NCBI RefSeq assembly: GCF_901709675.1
Contig: NC_051098.1
Location: 4,476,000 to 4,539,999, forward strand
Reading direction: 5' to 3'
DNA: 64,000 nucleotides
Origin: Syngnathus acus
Lineage: Eukaryota; Chordata; Actinopteri; Syngnathiformes; Syngnathidae
The notes below the pieces were generated by a model that was given only the letters and a program-made list of their open reading frames with translations, was not told where the DNA came from and searched no databases. The position numbers and the translations under genes are program-made. Positions 11,666-22,868 of the stretch are shown here, piece after piece (the first letter of the stretch is position 1; each line of letters opens with the position of its first letter).

Positions 11666-11795
11666 GTCTGTCTGTGTGTCTGTGTGTCTGTCTGTCTGTA
11701 TACCGTCCATCCATCCACCCACCAACCCATCCATCCCTCCCTCCATCCATCTAGCCATCCCTCCCTCTCTCCCTCCCTCCATCCATCCATTACGG
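11590..11795 (+). repeat. (CT)n / CTGT / CATC compound microsatellite
   Basis: An uninterrupted CT run of roughly 70 bp grades into CTGT units and then CATC/CCCT units. The overlapping long open frames on both strands are artefacts of the repeat. Confidence 0.97.
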
Positions 11796-11817
11796 TGACC
11801 CGAAATGCAAATCACAA

Positions 11818-12180
11818 ATACAAAAAACAAGCAAAGAAAAAAAATTGAAACCAAAGAACAAAAATATTACAAAAGATAAAACACAACTGCAAATCACATA
11901 CAAAAACAAGTATATAAGAAAAAGCAATTGCAAACAAAAAAATATGCAAACAAGAAAAATAAATCATGAACCAAAAAGCTAACAAACAAGAGTTTTCGTT
12001 TTGTTTTTTTGTTTACGTTTGTTGCTTGCTTTTTGTTTTTGCCGATTCCTTTTTCTTTTTTGCTTGGTTTTTTGTTTGCGTTTCTTTTCGCTGTTTGCTT
12101 GCTTTTTTGTTTGCGATGGCTTTTTATGCTTGCTTTTTTTTTCTTTGCTTGTTTTTTGTCTTTTTTTACAGTTGTGTTTC
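11818..12180. repeat. Imperfect A-rich/T-rich inverted repeat
   Basis: The left half is strongly A-rich and the right half T-rich. Words pair across the centre near 11995: acaagcaaag with ctttgcttgt, and aaacacaactg (11879-11889) with cagttgtgttt (about 12169-12179). It could fold as a long imperfect hairpin. It gives a spurious F/C-rich upstream extension to the Rex3 endonuclease frame. Confidence 0.6.
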
Positions 12181-12352
12181 AGCAGTTGCCTTTCGAACAA
12201 GTTTAATTTCTACTGTGCTATATATTGTGTTGCACACCAAGCACCAAATTGCACACATGCATGAATGCAGAGAAAGATGTCAGTGTAGCACTCATAACAA
12301 GTGTGCCTTTACTGTGATTGTTGATTTAATTAAGTTTGATGGTTGTTTATCA

Positions 12353-13861
12353 CCACCTGTGGGAGGGGCCAAAAAGGGTCGGGTGCAGTGCAAGCTGGGC
12401 GGCGGCCAAAGGCAGGGACCTTGGCGGTCTGATCCCCGGCTGCAGAAGCTGGCTCTTGGGACATGGAATGTCACCTCTCTGGCTGGAAAGGAGCCCGAGC
12501 TGGTGTACGAGGCAGAAAAGTTCCGACTAGATATAGTCGGACTTGCCTCCACGCACAGTTTGGGTTCCGGTTCAAGCTCTCTCGAGAGGGGCTGGACTCT
12601 CTTCCACTCTGGAGTTGCCCACGGTGAGAGGCGTCGAGCAGGTGTGGGTATACTTATTGCCCCCCGGCTGGGCGCCTGCACATTGGGGTTCACCCCGGTG
12701 AACGAGAGGGTAGCCTCCCTCCGCCTTCGGGTGGGGGGACGGGTCCTGACTGTTGTTTGTGTCTATGCACCAAACGGCAGCTCAGAGTACCCACCCTTCT
12801 TGGAGTCCCTGGAGGAAGTGCTGGAGAGCGCTCCTTCTGGGGACTCCATCGTTCTACTGGGTGACTTCAATGCTCACGTGGGCAATGACAGTGAGACCTG
12901 GAAGGGCCTGATTGGGAGGAACGGCCCCCGCGATCTGAACCCGAGTGGTGTTCTATTATTGGACTTCTGTGCTCGACATGGATTTTCTATAATGAACACC
13001 ATGTTCAAACATAAGGGTGTCCATGTGTGCACTTGGCACCAGGACACCCTAGGCCGCAGTTCGATGATCGACTTTGTAGTCGTGTCATCGGATTTGCGGC
13101 CGCATGTTTTGGACACTCGGGCGAAGAGAGGGGCGGAGCTGTCAACTGATCACCACCTGGTGGTGGGTTGGCTCCGATGGTGGGGGAAGATGCCGGTCCG
13201 ACCTGGCAGACCCAAACGTTCTGTGAGGGTCTGCTGGGAACGTCTGGCGGAATCCCCTGTCAGGAAGAGCTTCAACTCCCACCTCCGGCAGAGCTTTTCC
13301 CACGTCCTGGGGGAGGCGGGGGACATTGAGTCCGAGTGGACCTTGTTCCGCGCCTCCATTGTTGAGGCGGCCGACCGGAGCTGTGGCCGTAAGGTCATTG
13401 GTGCCTGTTGTGGCGGCAATCCCCGAACCCGCTGGTGGACACCGGCGGTAAGGGATGCCGTCAAGCTGAAGAAGGAGTCCTATCGGGCCGTTTTGGCCTG
13501 CGGGACTACGGAGGCAGCTGACAGGTACCGGATGGCCAAGCGGAACGCGGCTTCGGCGGTTGCTGAGGCAAAAACCCGGACGTGGGAGGAGTTTGGCGAG
13601 GCCATGGAGAATGACTTCCGGACGGCTTCGAGGAAATTCTGGTCCACCATCCGGCATCTCAGGAGGGGGAAGCAGTGCAACGTCAACACTGTTTACAGTG
13701 GAGATGGCGTGCTGCTGACCTTGACTTGGGACGTCGTGTGTCGGTGGGGAGAATACTTCGAAGACCTCCTCAATTCCACCGACACGTCTTCCATTGTGGA
13801 AGCAGGGCCTGGGGACTCTGAGGCGGACTCTCCAATCTCTGGGGTCGAAGTCACTGAGGTA
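12353..13861 (+). pseudogene. Rex3 endonuclease and N-terminal RT-linker region
   Basis: The open frame carries an apurinic/apyrimidinic-type endonuclease (exonuclease-endonuclease-phosphatase fold). Visible motifs are LGTWNVTSL near the start, the [13 protein letters not shown] segment and the C-terminal [10 protein letters not shown] with its catalytic D-H pair. This enzyme nicks target DNA for target-primed reverse transcription. The frame runs until the insertion at the TA at 13860-13861, where it is lost. It is open upstream into repeat sequence, so the true start is unclear. Confidence 0.9.
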
Positions 13862-14772
13862 CCGTTTTTGTCCGTGTATAATACGCAAAATTTAACTAAT
13901 TTATTGTCCTAAAATCTGGGGTGCGCATTATACAAGGGTACACATTTTTTTAAATTTTTTTTTTTTTTTTAATTTCTTTTTTTTTTTTTTTTAAGAAAAT
14001 CATGGTACTGGTACGAGTATTGATTTATGTATTGTTCTCTTCTTGTCATGTTGTGAAAGAATGTGGGTTGAATAAATACCGAAAGAACAATAGTGTGTTT
14101 GTACTGTTTCGTCAAAGAAGGGATAATAGTCCTCTTCTCTTCTTGACTGACAATGAATGTGATAGTTTAATACAATCAGCAAATAACAAAATGCGTATTA
14201 CAGGTAATATTTTATTTCACAACACTTTGCCTTGTTCCTTTCGTCTCTGCTGTTCACTTCAAACACGCTCCATACGAACGCAATGCTCTCGTATCAGACG
14301 CTTGCTCAATCACCTGCTCGTTTGCTGTCACAATGTACCCTACACAAATCCGAAACATTTGTTGCGGCTCCGAGTCACGACGAGGGGCAAGTTTTGGTTT
14401 CCAAGGGTGTTTTTATTCCTCTTCAACGTCTCTCCCATACAGAGCCGCCTTTTTCACATGTCCGCACGTCACTTTCCTCTCTTTTCATCTGATCGCGGTG
14501 GTGCCTTTACGGGCAGTCGGAGAAATCAACGCCAAAAAAAAAATACATCCAGCCTAGTTAAGACCATACCAAAGACTATAAAAATGGGACCCATTGCCTC
14601 CCTGCGTGTGTGACGATCATTGGGACTTAAAAAAAATAAAAATTAAAAATAAAAAAAATAAAATAAAATTGGGTGCGTATTATACATGGGTACAGGCTTT
14701 TTTCCAGCATCAACATGCCATTTTTAGGGTGCGTATTATACATGGGGGCGCATTATACACGGAAAAAAACGG
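13862..14772. mobile_element. 911-bp TA-flanked element (family E) inside Rex3
   Basis: Ends ccgtttttgtccgtgtataa and ttatacacggaaaaaaacgg are inverted repeats. The flanking dinucleotide TA (13860-13861 and 14773-14774) is a single TA in the uninterrupted Rex3 frame, so this is a clean TA target duplication. Subterminal gtgcgcattatac words repeat at both ends. Another copy enters the window at 63716. No transposase is recognised. Confidence 0.9.
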
Positions 14773-16261
14773 TAGTTAAAAAACTCCTCGGTGGCAAGGC
14801 CCCGGGGGTGGATGAGATCCGCCCGGATTTCTTAAGGGCTCTGGATGTTGTGGGGCTGTCATGGGTGACACGTCTCTACAACATCGCGTGGACATCGGGG
14901 ACAGTGCCTCTGGATTGGCAGACTGGGGTGGTGGTTCCCCTCTTTAAGAAGGGGGACCGGAGGGTGTGTTCCAATTACAGGGGAATTACACTCCTCAGCC
15001 TCCCTGGTAAGGTCTATTCAGGGGTGCTGGAGAGGAGGGTCCGTCGGGAGGTCGAACCTCGGATTCAGGAGGAACAGTGTGGCTTTCGTCCTGGCCGTGG
15101 AACAGTGGACCAGCTCTTTACCCTCAGCAGGATCCTCGAGGGTGCATGGGAGTTCGCCCAACCAGTCCACATGTGTTTTGTGGACTTGGAGAAGGCGTTC
15201 GACCGTGTCCCTCGGGAGGTTCTGTGGGGGGTGCTTCGGGAGTACGGGGTACCGAGCCAACTGATAAGGGCGGTTCGGTCCCTGTATCACCGATGCCAGA
15301 GTTTGGTCCGCATTTCCGGCAGTAAGTCGGATTCGTTCCCAGTGAGGGTTGGACTCCGCCAAGGCTGCCCTTTGTCACCGATTCTGTTCATAATTTTTAT
15401 GGACAGAATTTCTAGGCGCAGCCGAGGCTTTGAGGGTGTCCGGTTTGGGGACCTCAGCATCGCGTCTCTGCTTTTTGCAGACGACGTGGTGCTGTTGGCT
15501 TCTTCAGGCCGTGATCTCCAGCTCTCACTGGAGCGGTTCGCAGCAGAGTGTGAAGCGGTCGGCATGAGGGTCAGCACCTCCAAATCCGAGTGCATGGTCC
15601 TCGATCGGAAAAGGGTGGAATGCCTCTCCGGATCGGGGATGAGATCCTGCCTCAAGTGGAGGAGTTTAAGTATCTTGGGGTCTTGTTCACGAGTGAGGGG
15701 AGGATGGAGCGCGAGATCGACAGGCGGATTGGTGCAGCGTCGGCAGTAATGCGGACTCTGTACCGGTCCGTCGTGGTAAAGAGAGAGCTGAGCCAAAAGG
15801 CAAAGCTCTCAATTTACCGGTCGATTTACGGTCCTACCCTCACCTATGGTCACGAGCTATGGGTCGTGACCGAAAGAACGAGATCCCGGATACAAGCGGC
15901 CGAAATGAGTTTTCTCCGCAGGATGTCCGGGCTCTCCCTTAGAGATAGGGTGAGAAGTTCGGTCATCCGGGAGAGACTCGGAGTAGAGTCGCTGCTCCTC
16001 CACGTTGAGAGGAGCCAGATGAGGTGGCTCGGGCATCTCATCAGGATGCCTCCTGGACGCCTCCCTGGGGAGGTGTTCCGGGCATGTCCCACCGGTAGGA
16101 GACCCCGGGGACGACCCAGGACGCGCTGGAGAGACTATGTCTCTCAGCTGGCCTGGGAACGCCTTGGGATCCCCCGGGATGAGCTAGATGAAGTGGCTGG
16201 GGAGAGGGAAGTCTGGGAGTCCCTCCTGAAGCTGCTGCCCCCGCGACCCGACCCCGGATAA
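14772..16261 (+). pseudogene. Rex3 reverse transcriptase, one frameshift
   Basis: The frame resumes directly after the inserted element. It contains KAPGVDEI, NYRGITLLS, GFRPGRGT, FVDLEKAFDRVP, LRQGCPLSP and the catalytic LFADDVVLLAS box. Near 15615-15640 the frame slips by one nucleotide and continues as FKYLGVLFTSEG. It runs to the C-terminal part with [18 protein letters not shown] and [12 protein letters not shown], ending at a stop next to the GATG tail. The frameshift and the interruption make it inactive. Confidence 0.92.
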
Positions 16262-16271
16262 GCGGAAGAAG

Positions 16272-16366
16272 ATGGATGGATGGATGGATGGATGGATGGA
16301 TGGATGGATGGATGGATGGATGGATGGATGGATGGATGGATGGATGGATGGATGGATGGATGGATG
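16272..16366 (+). repeat. (GATG)n tail of Rex3
   Basis: About 23 GATG/GGAT units follow the RT stop codon immediately. RTE elements end in such short tandem units. Confidence 0.97.
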
Positions 16367-16377
16367 GTTGTTTATCA

Positions 16378-17635
16378 TTATAATAGTCTTGGCAAAACTG
16401 GTGAACTGACCAGCACATCTATTCCAAATTTCATACATCAATTGTTTGGCTTAAAAAACACAAATGACGCAAGTCTAAGACACAATGTGAACAACAATGG
16501 GTTGAATGGAATTTTGGATGTGTTACATAAAGCTCTTTTTGGCAATATAAATGATGAAAAGCTCTATTCCTGGCTAGAAGATGGTTTGAAGAAATGATGT
16601 GACACATAAATAATGGGAGGTGCGGCGCCAAAATAACAGTAATGATGTAATTGCAAACACATTGATTCAAATTGTGAAAATGTTTTAAATGGCACAGGGA
16701 AGCATCTGGACCTTCAGAATAAAACATACAGCACAGGCAAAGAAAATAATTTCTCTTCTGTCAATAAAGTGTTCCTCAAATTTGCATATTGTTTGGTATT
16801 TCCGTCACTGTAATGCTGACATTTTAGGTGAGAGAAATTTGTCAGACATTGCCATGTCCTACCCAATAAAAATCACATAACACATGCATTGTTTTGGCCT
16901 GCGTTATTGTTAGTGTGGGCTGGGAGACAATCTAATAGTTTTTCCAACATCAGAGTGAGCTCACTGTCCTGGTTTGGTACTTTAGACTAAGCACGGCTTG
17001 TTTTACTTTGTTTAATTTAGCAGCCACATCTTTGCATTCCACATCGGAACATGTTCATGGAGCATTTCTGTATTTATGACACGTCTTTCTCAGTAACATC
17101 AGTGGTTCCCATATCACAGAAAAGCTGTGTTGTTTGTTCTTTAGATGCTCACTGAACTGAAGTCTCATGAGAATTGCCAACAAGCTTACATGGTATCACA
17201 TACGTATGATATACGCAGTTGATGGACGTCATTACACATAGCTGTACGACTTAGCATCAGTGAACGTTTAAGTAGCACATAATGCATGCAAAGAGATTCT
17301 TCGGGAAGTAGCAGTGGGAGGACTGTGTAACATTATTTTAACGACTAACTAAAATATAAAAAGGACTGCGATCAGTAACATGCAATAAACTGTACAGTGC
17401 GTGTCTGCTCGAAAGCTGCGTGATTATCCACCAATAAAACAACCAACTGAACAAAAGACATCTCAAGTCTAGAAAGACCTGACCCAAGGGGTCATGGTAA
17501 CCTGCCGAAGTTCATCCACAAGATATTTCTAGCAGCATGAGCAATTTGGTGCAGTGAAGCAGCAAATATTCCTCAAAACTCAAAATGACGATAGACGTGT
17601 TTTCTTCACAGATGGCACGAGGAATTCTGTTGATA
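16378..17635. other. Gene-free stretch
   Basis: Sequence flanking the Rex3 insertion. A 69-codon open stretch after the tail (to 16597) matches nothing I recognise and has no exon context. No other feature was seen. Confidence 0.4.
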
Positions 17636-17977
17636 GTTTATAGCAGGGGTGTCAAACAAATTTTTTTCGCAGGCCACATTGTAGTCCTAGCTTCTTTCGG
17701 AGGGCCATTATGACTGTCAACTAGGGGTGTAACGATTCATCGATACACATCGATTAATCGATATAATGCTCTACGATTTATTGGCATCGATGCTAAACGT
17801 AAACATCGATTTATATCGCCGTGTTTGACCTCGGACATTAGACGCGACTTTATTTTGAAACCCAGTTCATTGTTGCTTGCTTCCTCTTTCCGGGAGCAGT
17901 ACGCGGCGTGTTGTGTTGTGAGCAGAGCAGGCACGTGAAAGGGGAGCCGACAACTACGCGGCTCCTGGGCTGGTGCT

Positions 17978-18085
17978 ATGGCTAGTGTCCAAGAAGACGA
18001 GGAAATTCGCTCCCCTTTGGGCTTCAAGTCATTCGTTTGGAAGCACTTTGGATTCCAAAGAAAAGATGGCTCAACGGACAATTAA
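17978..18085 (+). pseudogene. Truncated BED-finger transposase start
   Basis: An ATG opens a 35-residue peptide containing SFVWKHFGFQRKDG, typical of the beginning of a ZBED-type BED zinc finger. It then stops. The rest of the transposase is deleted. The match is from memory of the family. Confidence 0.65.
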
Positions 18086-18167
18086 AATTATTGTAAATAA
18101 ATAGTTCAGCAATGCACTTTAAAGTTAATGGTATTACAAAAAAAGAAAGAATATTAATTTTCCTTTA

Positions 18168-18805
18168 CTTATATGAGAAAAAATATCGGAATTTGATAAA
18201 GTTCAGTGTTAAAATAAGCACTTTGTCCTACAATACTCTTGTAATTTCCTAAATAAAGAGTTTGCAGTACCTTGTTGATTTTGCGTATGAATTGTTATAA
18301 AGCAGGATATTGTTCTATATTTTTTATTTTAAAAAAAAATATAAAAATAAAAATATCGATCGTGGAGCACTATATCGTGATGTATCGTGAATGAATCACA
18401 GCAGGCTTTAAGATATCGGCAAATATCGTATCGAGATTCTTTGTATCGATATATCGTATCGTGACAAAACCCGCGATTTACACCCCTACTCTTTACTTAT
18501 ATCAGAAAAAATATGGGAATTTGATAAAGTTCAGTGTTAAAATAAGCACTTTGTATACTACAATACTCTTGTAATTTCCTAAATAAAGAGTTTGCAGTAC
18601 CTTGTTGATTTTGCGTATGAATTGTTATAAATCAGGATATTGTTCTATATTTTTTATTTAAAAAAAAAATCGATCGTGGAGCACTATATCGTGATGTATC
18701 GTGAATTAATCACAGCAGGCTTTAAGATATCGGCAAATATTGTATCGTGTTTCTTTGTATCGATATGATATCGTATCGTGACAAAACCCGCGATTTACAC
18801 CCCTA
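18168..18805 (+). repeat. Direct tandem duplication of the hAT right terminus
   Basis: Two adjacent copies of about 320 bp (about 18168-18488 and 18489-18805) share cctttacttatat-like starts, aaagttcagtgttaaaataag and the final cgcgatttacaccccta. They differ at a few positions and in a TATA-containing indel near 18555. Confidence 0.9.
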
Positions 18806-19071
18806 CTGTCAACCCAAATAAATGTATGAGCGCCTCATATCATATACAGTAAAAGCTACAAAATAAACTGACAAATAACTCGTTTTCAAATCAGACGAGT
18901 AAAAACTGGTCAAATATTTAAAAAAAAGATATTATTAAAAGTGAAGACAATTTGCAATTCTAGTAATGACACACGAATTGGATGCACAATTTGTCTTCGC
19001 GGGCCACATAAAATGATGTGGCGGGCCGTATCTGGCCCCCGGGCTTTGAGTTTGACACCAGTGGTTTATAG

Positions 19072-20580
19072 GGTCACTTCACACTTAACGGCTTTCACTC
19101 AATGTAGTAGGTTGAAAGGCATAAATGGGTACAACTGGGTACAATAAAAGAGGTGCTACTTGGTCTCATGTTTTCTTCCTCCTTTTTTCTCCACCCAAGG
19201 CACTGCGCTACATCACATGATTCAGAGGAATTTACGTTGGAATGAAGGCTTATTGTTCTGTCTGGCTAAGGTTTGCGTTTTCCAGTAGTAGATTGGCAGG
19301 ATAATATTGTGATCTGTAGAGGTAGAGGGAGGAAAAAGAAGAAATTGACACATCTCGATAGAGAGTTGAAATGTTTTTCTTCTTGCTCCTGTCAGCAGGT
19401 AGTTGGAACATTCAAGCTACTGCTAGAGAGAGAGAAATCAGAATGCCTAATACCTTTCAGATGACCGTCATTGCTGTCTCTGAATTGCTGGAACAACTGA
19501 ATTGCTTTTTGTAGTGCTGCAATAATAACGGTGTAACATTAGCAAGGTAGTGGGTTCACCTCTTGGAATGGAGAATCTGGAAGTCTCCACTGTTACTTTC
19601 TGGGGATGCAAGAAGCTAATGAATCTGGCAAATGTTTGATTTGTGGAAGATTCCATTGACTCCAACTTTTCCATTGATTGGGAATGTATGACATGTGCAT
19701 TAGTCATGCAGAGTGTTTTATTTTTCCTGGCTCACCGACTCACAATTGCATTATCAGTCTGCTCGTTAATTGCTCTATCCATTTCATCTAAACTGCTCCC
19801 ACTTCCTCCTCCTGCCCATGCACGTCCACAGATAGCTCAAAATGTAAACCAGTCGTAAACACTTCTGCGAACACCTAGAAAAAAAACATGCAAGGAGCAA
19901 TGGATGAGCCAAGTGTTACACAACAGGGATCAAATGGACGCTGGCTAGAATAAGTGCTTAATCATTGTGTCATATTTATCCACCTGTCTTTTGTCAACAG
20001 AAACTTTGTATGATTGCCATTAGTGTGCAGCCAGGTTTTTTCCGCAGAAACATTTAGGAAATTTATCTTGTCAAAAGGCTCAACAGGCAAAGGCCCCAAT
20101 GAGTAAAATTGTTGATGCTCAGAGAAACTTAACATTGTTGTACTGTAGTTTTTGATGACGCAAATGTTGGCTTAAACCAGCAATATTTCATGTTTCTACG
20201 CAGGCTAGTTCAATTTTCATGGGTTTTTTCAAAGATCTATTAGAAGCAGGGTCCACGTCATGACAAGTTTAATCCGGTGTATGAAGTAGGATTTATAGTG
20301 AGCTTTGTTTAGGTGATCTCAAAGAGGCAGACTGAGAAACGTCTGTCGTAAATTTCTTAAAAGGTTCATCCAACCATTGAATTTAGTAAAAACAATATTG
20401 CCCTCAATCTCTGAACTGCTGGTCATCTTTTTGCAGGCCTTGTCATTCTGCCATCTATAGCCAAGGGACCGTATTGAGACTAAATCCCTTGCCTCATCTG
20501 CATGAATTTATCAAATGCACTACAGGAACTCAAAACTGAGTCCCCTATTGTGAAGGGCAGAAACAACTCCACACATGGAA
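19072..20580. other. Gene-free stretch
   Basis: No exon or element recognised. Short open frames show no family resemblance. It may be intergenic DNA downstream of the zbtb44 polyadenylation region. Confidence 0.35.
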
Positions 20581-20963
20581 TTAGTTGTCTTTTTATTTGC
20601 ATGTTATGCATTTACAAAAAACACCCTTTTACTAACAGGACTGCAGATCCAGAACACTAGCAAATTCAGAATCAGTACAAACACAAACCTTAAACTACAG
20701 AGTGGTCAGTTGTCAGTTTTTAAGAGCCAGCTGTAAAACAATCTCAGACACACCACAACATCAGTTCTCCCTAATGTGCAGTTTATAACACTAGCCGGGA
20801 TGTTTTAGACAGTTTCTCAAAACAGCACAGTATCAAAGACACAAAATACTTTTTTTCAGAAAGCAGGTTGTAATCAAGTAACCTACAGTATAAAGAATAT
20901 GCAACATACTTTGTATATACTGCATTCATTTCTTCTTCTTCCAGAGTGCTCAACCTCACAAGG

Positions 20964-21277
20964 GTCGCGGGCATGCTGGAGTCTATCTCAGCAGACTTTG
21001 GGCGGTAGGCGGGGTAAACCCTGAACTGGTTGCCAGCCAATCCCAGGGCACACATAGACAAACAACCATTCACACTTGCAACCACACCTACAGGCAATTT
21101 GGAGCGTTCAATTGGCTTTCCACGCATGTTTTTGGAATGTGGGAGTAAACCAGAGTACCTGGCGGAAACCCACGCAGGGGCGGGGAGAACATGCAAAACT
21201 CCACACAGGAAGGCCGGAGTCGTATCCTACACCTTCGAACTGTGAGACGGATGTGCTCACCACTGCTCCGCCGTGCC
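20964..21277 (-). mobile_element. tRNA-derived SINE (copy 3), tail end lost
   Basis: The body and tRNA-like head (minus strand) match the copy at 9639-10001. The GATG tail is replaced by unrelated sequence, so this is an older or truncated copy. Confidence 0.8.
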
Positions 21278-21420
21278 AAGTATTTACTGCATATTATTAT
21301 TTATTGTACATGCACAGATCGAAGACTACTCAAACATACTCCCAACTCAATTGGTTCTATTCACATTTAACAAGATGCCATCAAACAGTGACCATGATAT
21401 AAAATTCACCAATGTATATA

Positions 21421-21458
21421 CTGTATACATATATTTATATATATATATATATATATCC
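21421..21458. repeat. (TA)n microsatellite
   Basis: AT-rich dinucleotide run centred on an unbroken TATATA tract. Confidence 0.85.
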
Positions 21459-22868
21459 TATTATGAAGACAACTTTTAAATAAAGCATAGACTGGTAGAA
21501 AACTGGTATACAACACCACGTGTACACTCTAAAGGCATATCTTGTATTTAATCAAGATATAGTTAAAACATTGCACATAAAAGGACTGAATATATGGGAA
21601 ACAAAGGTCATGCTCCAGCAAAAGATCCAAAACTAGGCTGTAAAATCAACACATTACGCTTACCAGACCACATCGGCAACTAAACACAAAGTGCTCTCAA
21701 CTTTACATACTGGAGCATAAACATGCAACTTCAGAGAAGAACATAAAGGAGCAGAACGGAAGCAACATCTTGTTTCACAGATCAAATGGGCTCTTTTTCT
21801 AAAAAAAATAAATAAAAATAAAATCATACATTCTTTTTTTAAAATACAAACATAATTTAGCATTCCAGGAACAGAATTTTAAATTTAAACAACACTTATT
21901 AGTTCACAAAAATGGTTCGGGCACTTTTCAGCATACAGCAGCATTTTCATGTATATACTATATCTATCAAAAAGAAAAAAGTTGAAAAACACACTCCCCA
22001 TTGACACAAATAAAGAGGATATGATGGACAATTGGAGAAAAAAAATGTATAAATGTTTGATAATGTGCAATTAGAGATAATAGGTCCATTTACTAAGGCT
22101 AGCCTCTCAGATGCACAACATTGTACATTTGTTTTTGTTTTGTTTCGTTTTCAAGGGCAGCAGAACCTCTTCAATAAACTGCATGGACCACTTGCATGAT
22201 TATCCTCCTCCTTTTATGTGCAAATACTGATTGCCAGGGCAAAACCTTAAATGAGATAAGAGAACATTTGGTCCTATGGGCGAGAGCTCCATTTTTAGTC
22301 GAACAAAAAGTCAAATGGCACAAGTTTGAAAAGGTGTCTCACACAATGGCACCGTGTGACACACAATCTTAAGACATCACTCAGTGAATTTAAAAAATTG
22401 TGACAGTTACAAAACCGTACAACGCTCATTTGTACAATCAACTCATTTATAAAATGGAGAATAAGACAAAAAAAGTTTATATCTTCCTATCTGAACCTAA
22501 AGTGGCAGCTGCAAAAAACACAGATATTAAATCCAGTCAGTCAGTAGCATTCAACTTATGGATAATAAGAATATGTGTCATTATCTTGATCAGTATCAGT
22601 GTTTCTAAACAGTTGCAAACACACAAAGGTTTGCCCCCCCCTCCTCCAAAAAAAGAACAAAACAACGACTACGACATAACATCCAACAAGTAATCTCTTC
22701 ACATGATACCAAGCAGCTCTGCTTTGAAAAAGTGGCCAAGGGAAACAGCAAGCACAACGTGCTTTGGGATCATCATCACGCAGGGATAACATTTCTAGAA
22801 AAGACAATCGTGTTGAAACAAACTTCCAACCGTCATGCAATATCCTTTGCATAACTGTTACGCAACTA

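Larger units (their letters stand above)
12353..16366 (+). mobile_element. Rex3: Rex3 (RTE clade) LINE retrotransposon, nearly full length, interrupted
   Basis: It encodes an endonuclease followed by a reverse transcriptase and ends in a (GATG)n tail, as described for Rex3. A target duplication gttgtttatca flanks it (12342-12352 and 16367-16377). The RT segment contains words such as tggcagactggggtggtggt that I recall from published Rex3 primer sites. A 911-bp TA-flanked element (13862-14772) sits between endonuclease and RT. Without it the LINE is about 3.1 kb, close to full length for an RTE element. There is also one frameshift in the RT, so it is inactive. Confidence 0.92.
17722..18805 (+). 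mobile_element. ZBED-type hAT element, internally deleted, nested
   Basis: It has a perfect 11-bp terminal inverted repeat, taggggtgtaa / ttacaccccta, and an 8-bp duplication ctgtcaac (17714-17721, 18806-18813). The unoccupied site is present in the sister MITE at 56583-56903. The terminal 317 bp are tandemly duplicated, giving two right ends (18488 and 18805). It contains a short start of a BED-finger transposase. Confidence 0.92.
17644..19063. mobile_element. hAT-type MITE (family F) carrying a second hAT element
   Basis: It starts caggggtgtcaaac and ends gtttgacaccagtg, with perfect 8-bp duplications gtttatag (17636-17643 and 19064-19071). Without its insertion it is about 330 bp and closely matches the copy at 56583-56903. 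The insertion 17722-18805 splits it. Confidence 0.93.

Noticed and set aside
11557-11854. Long open frames across the CT and CATC repeats on both strands
   Set aside because: Low-complexity translation of a microsatellite.
11966-12352. F/C-rich N-terminal extension of the long Rex3 frame
   Set aside because: It comes from a T-rich inverted repeat outside the LINE's target duplication, not from coding sequence.
16280-16597. Open frame after the Rex3 GATG tail
   Set aside because: Most of it is the repeat; the remaining 69 codons are genomic flank with no recognised similarity or splice context.
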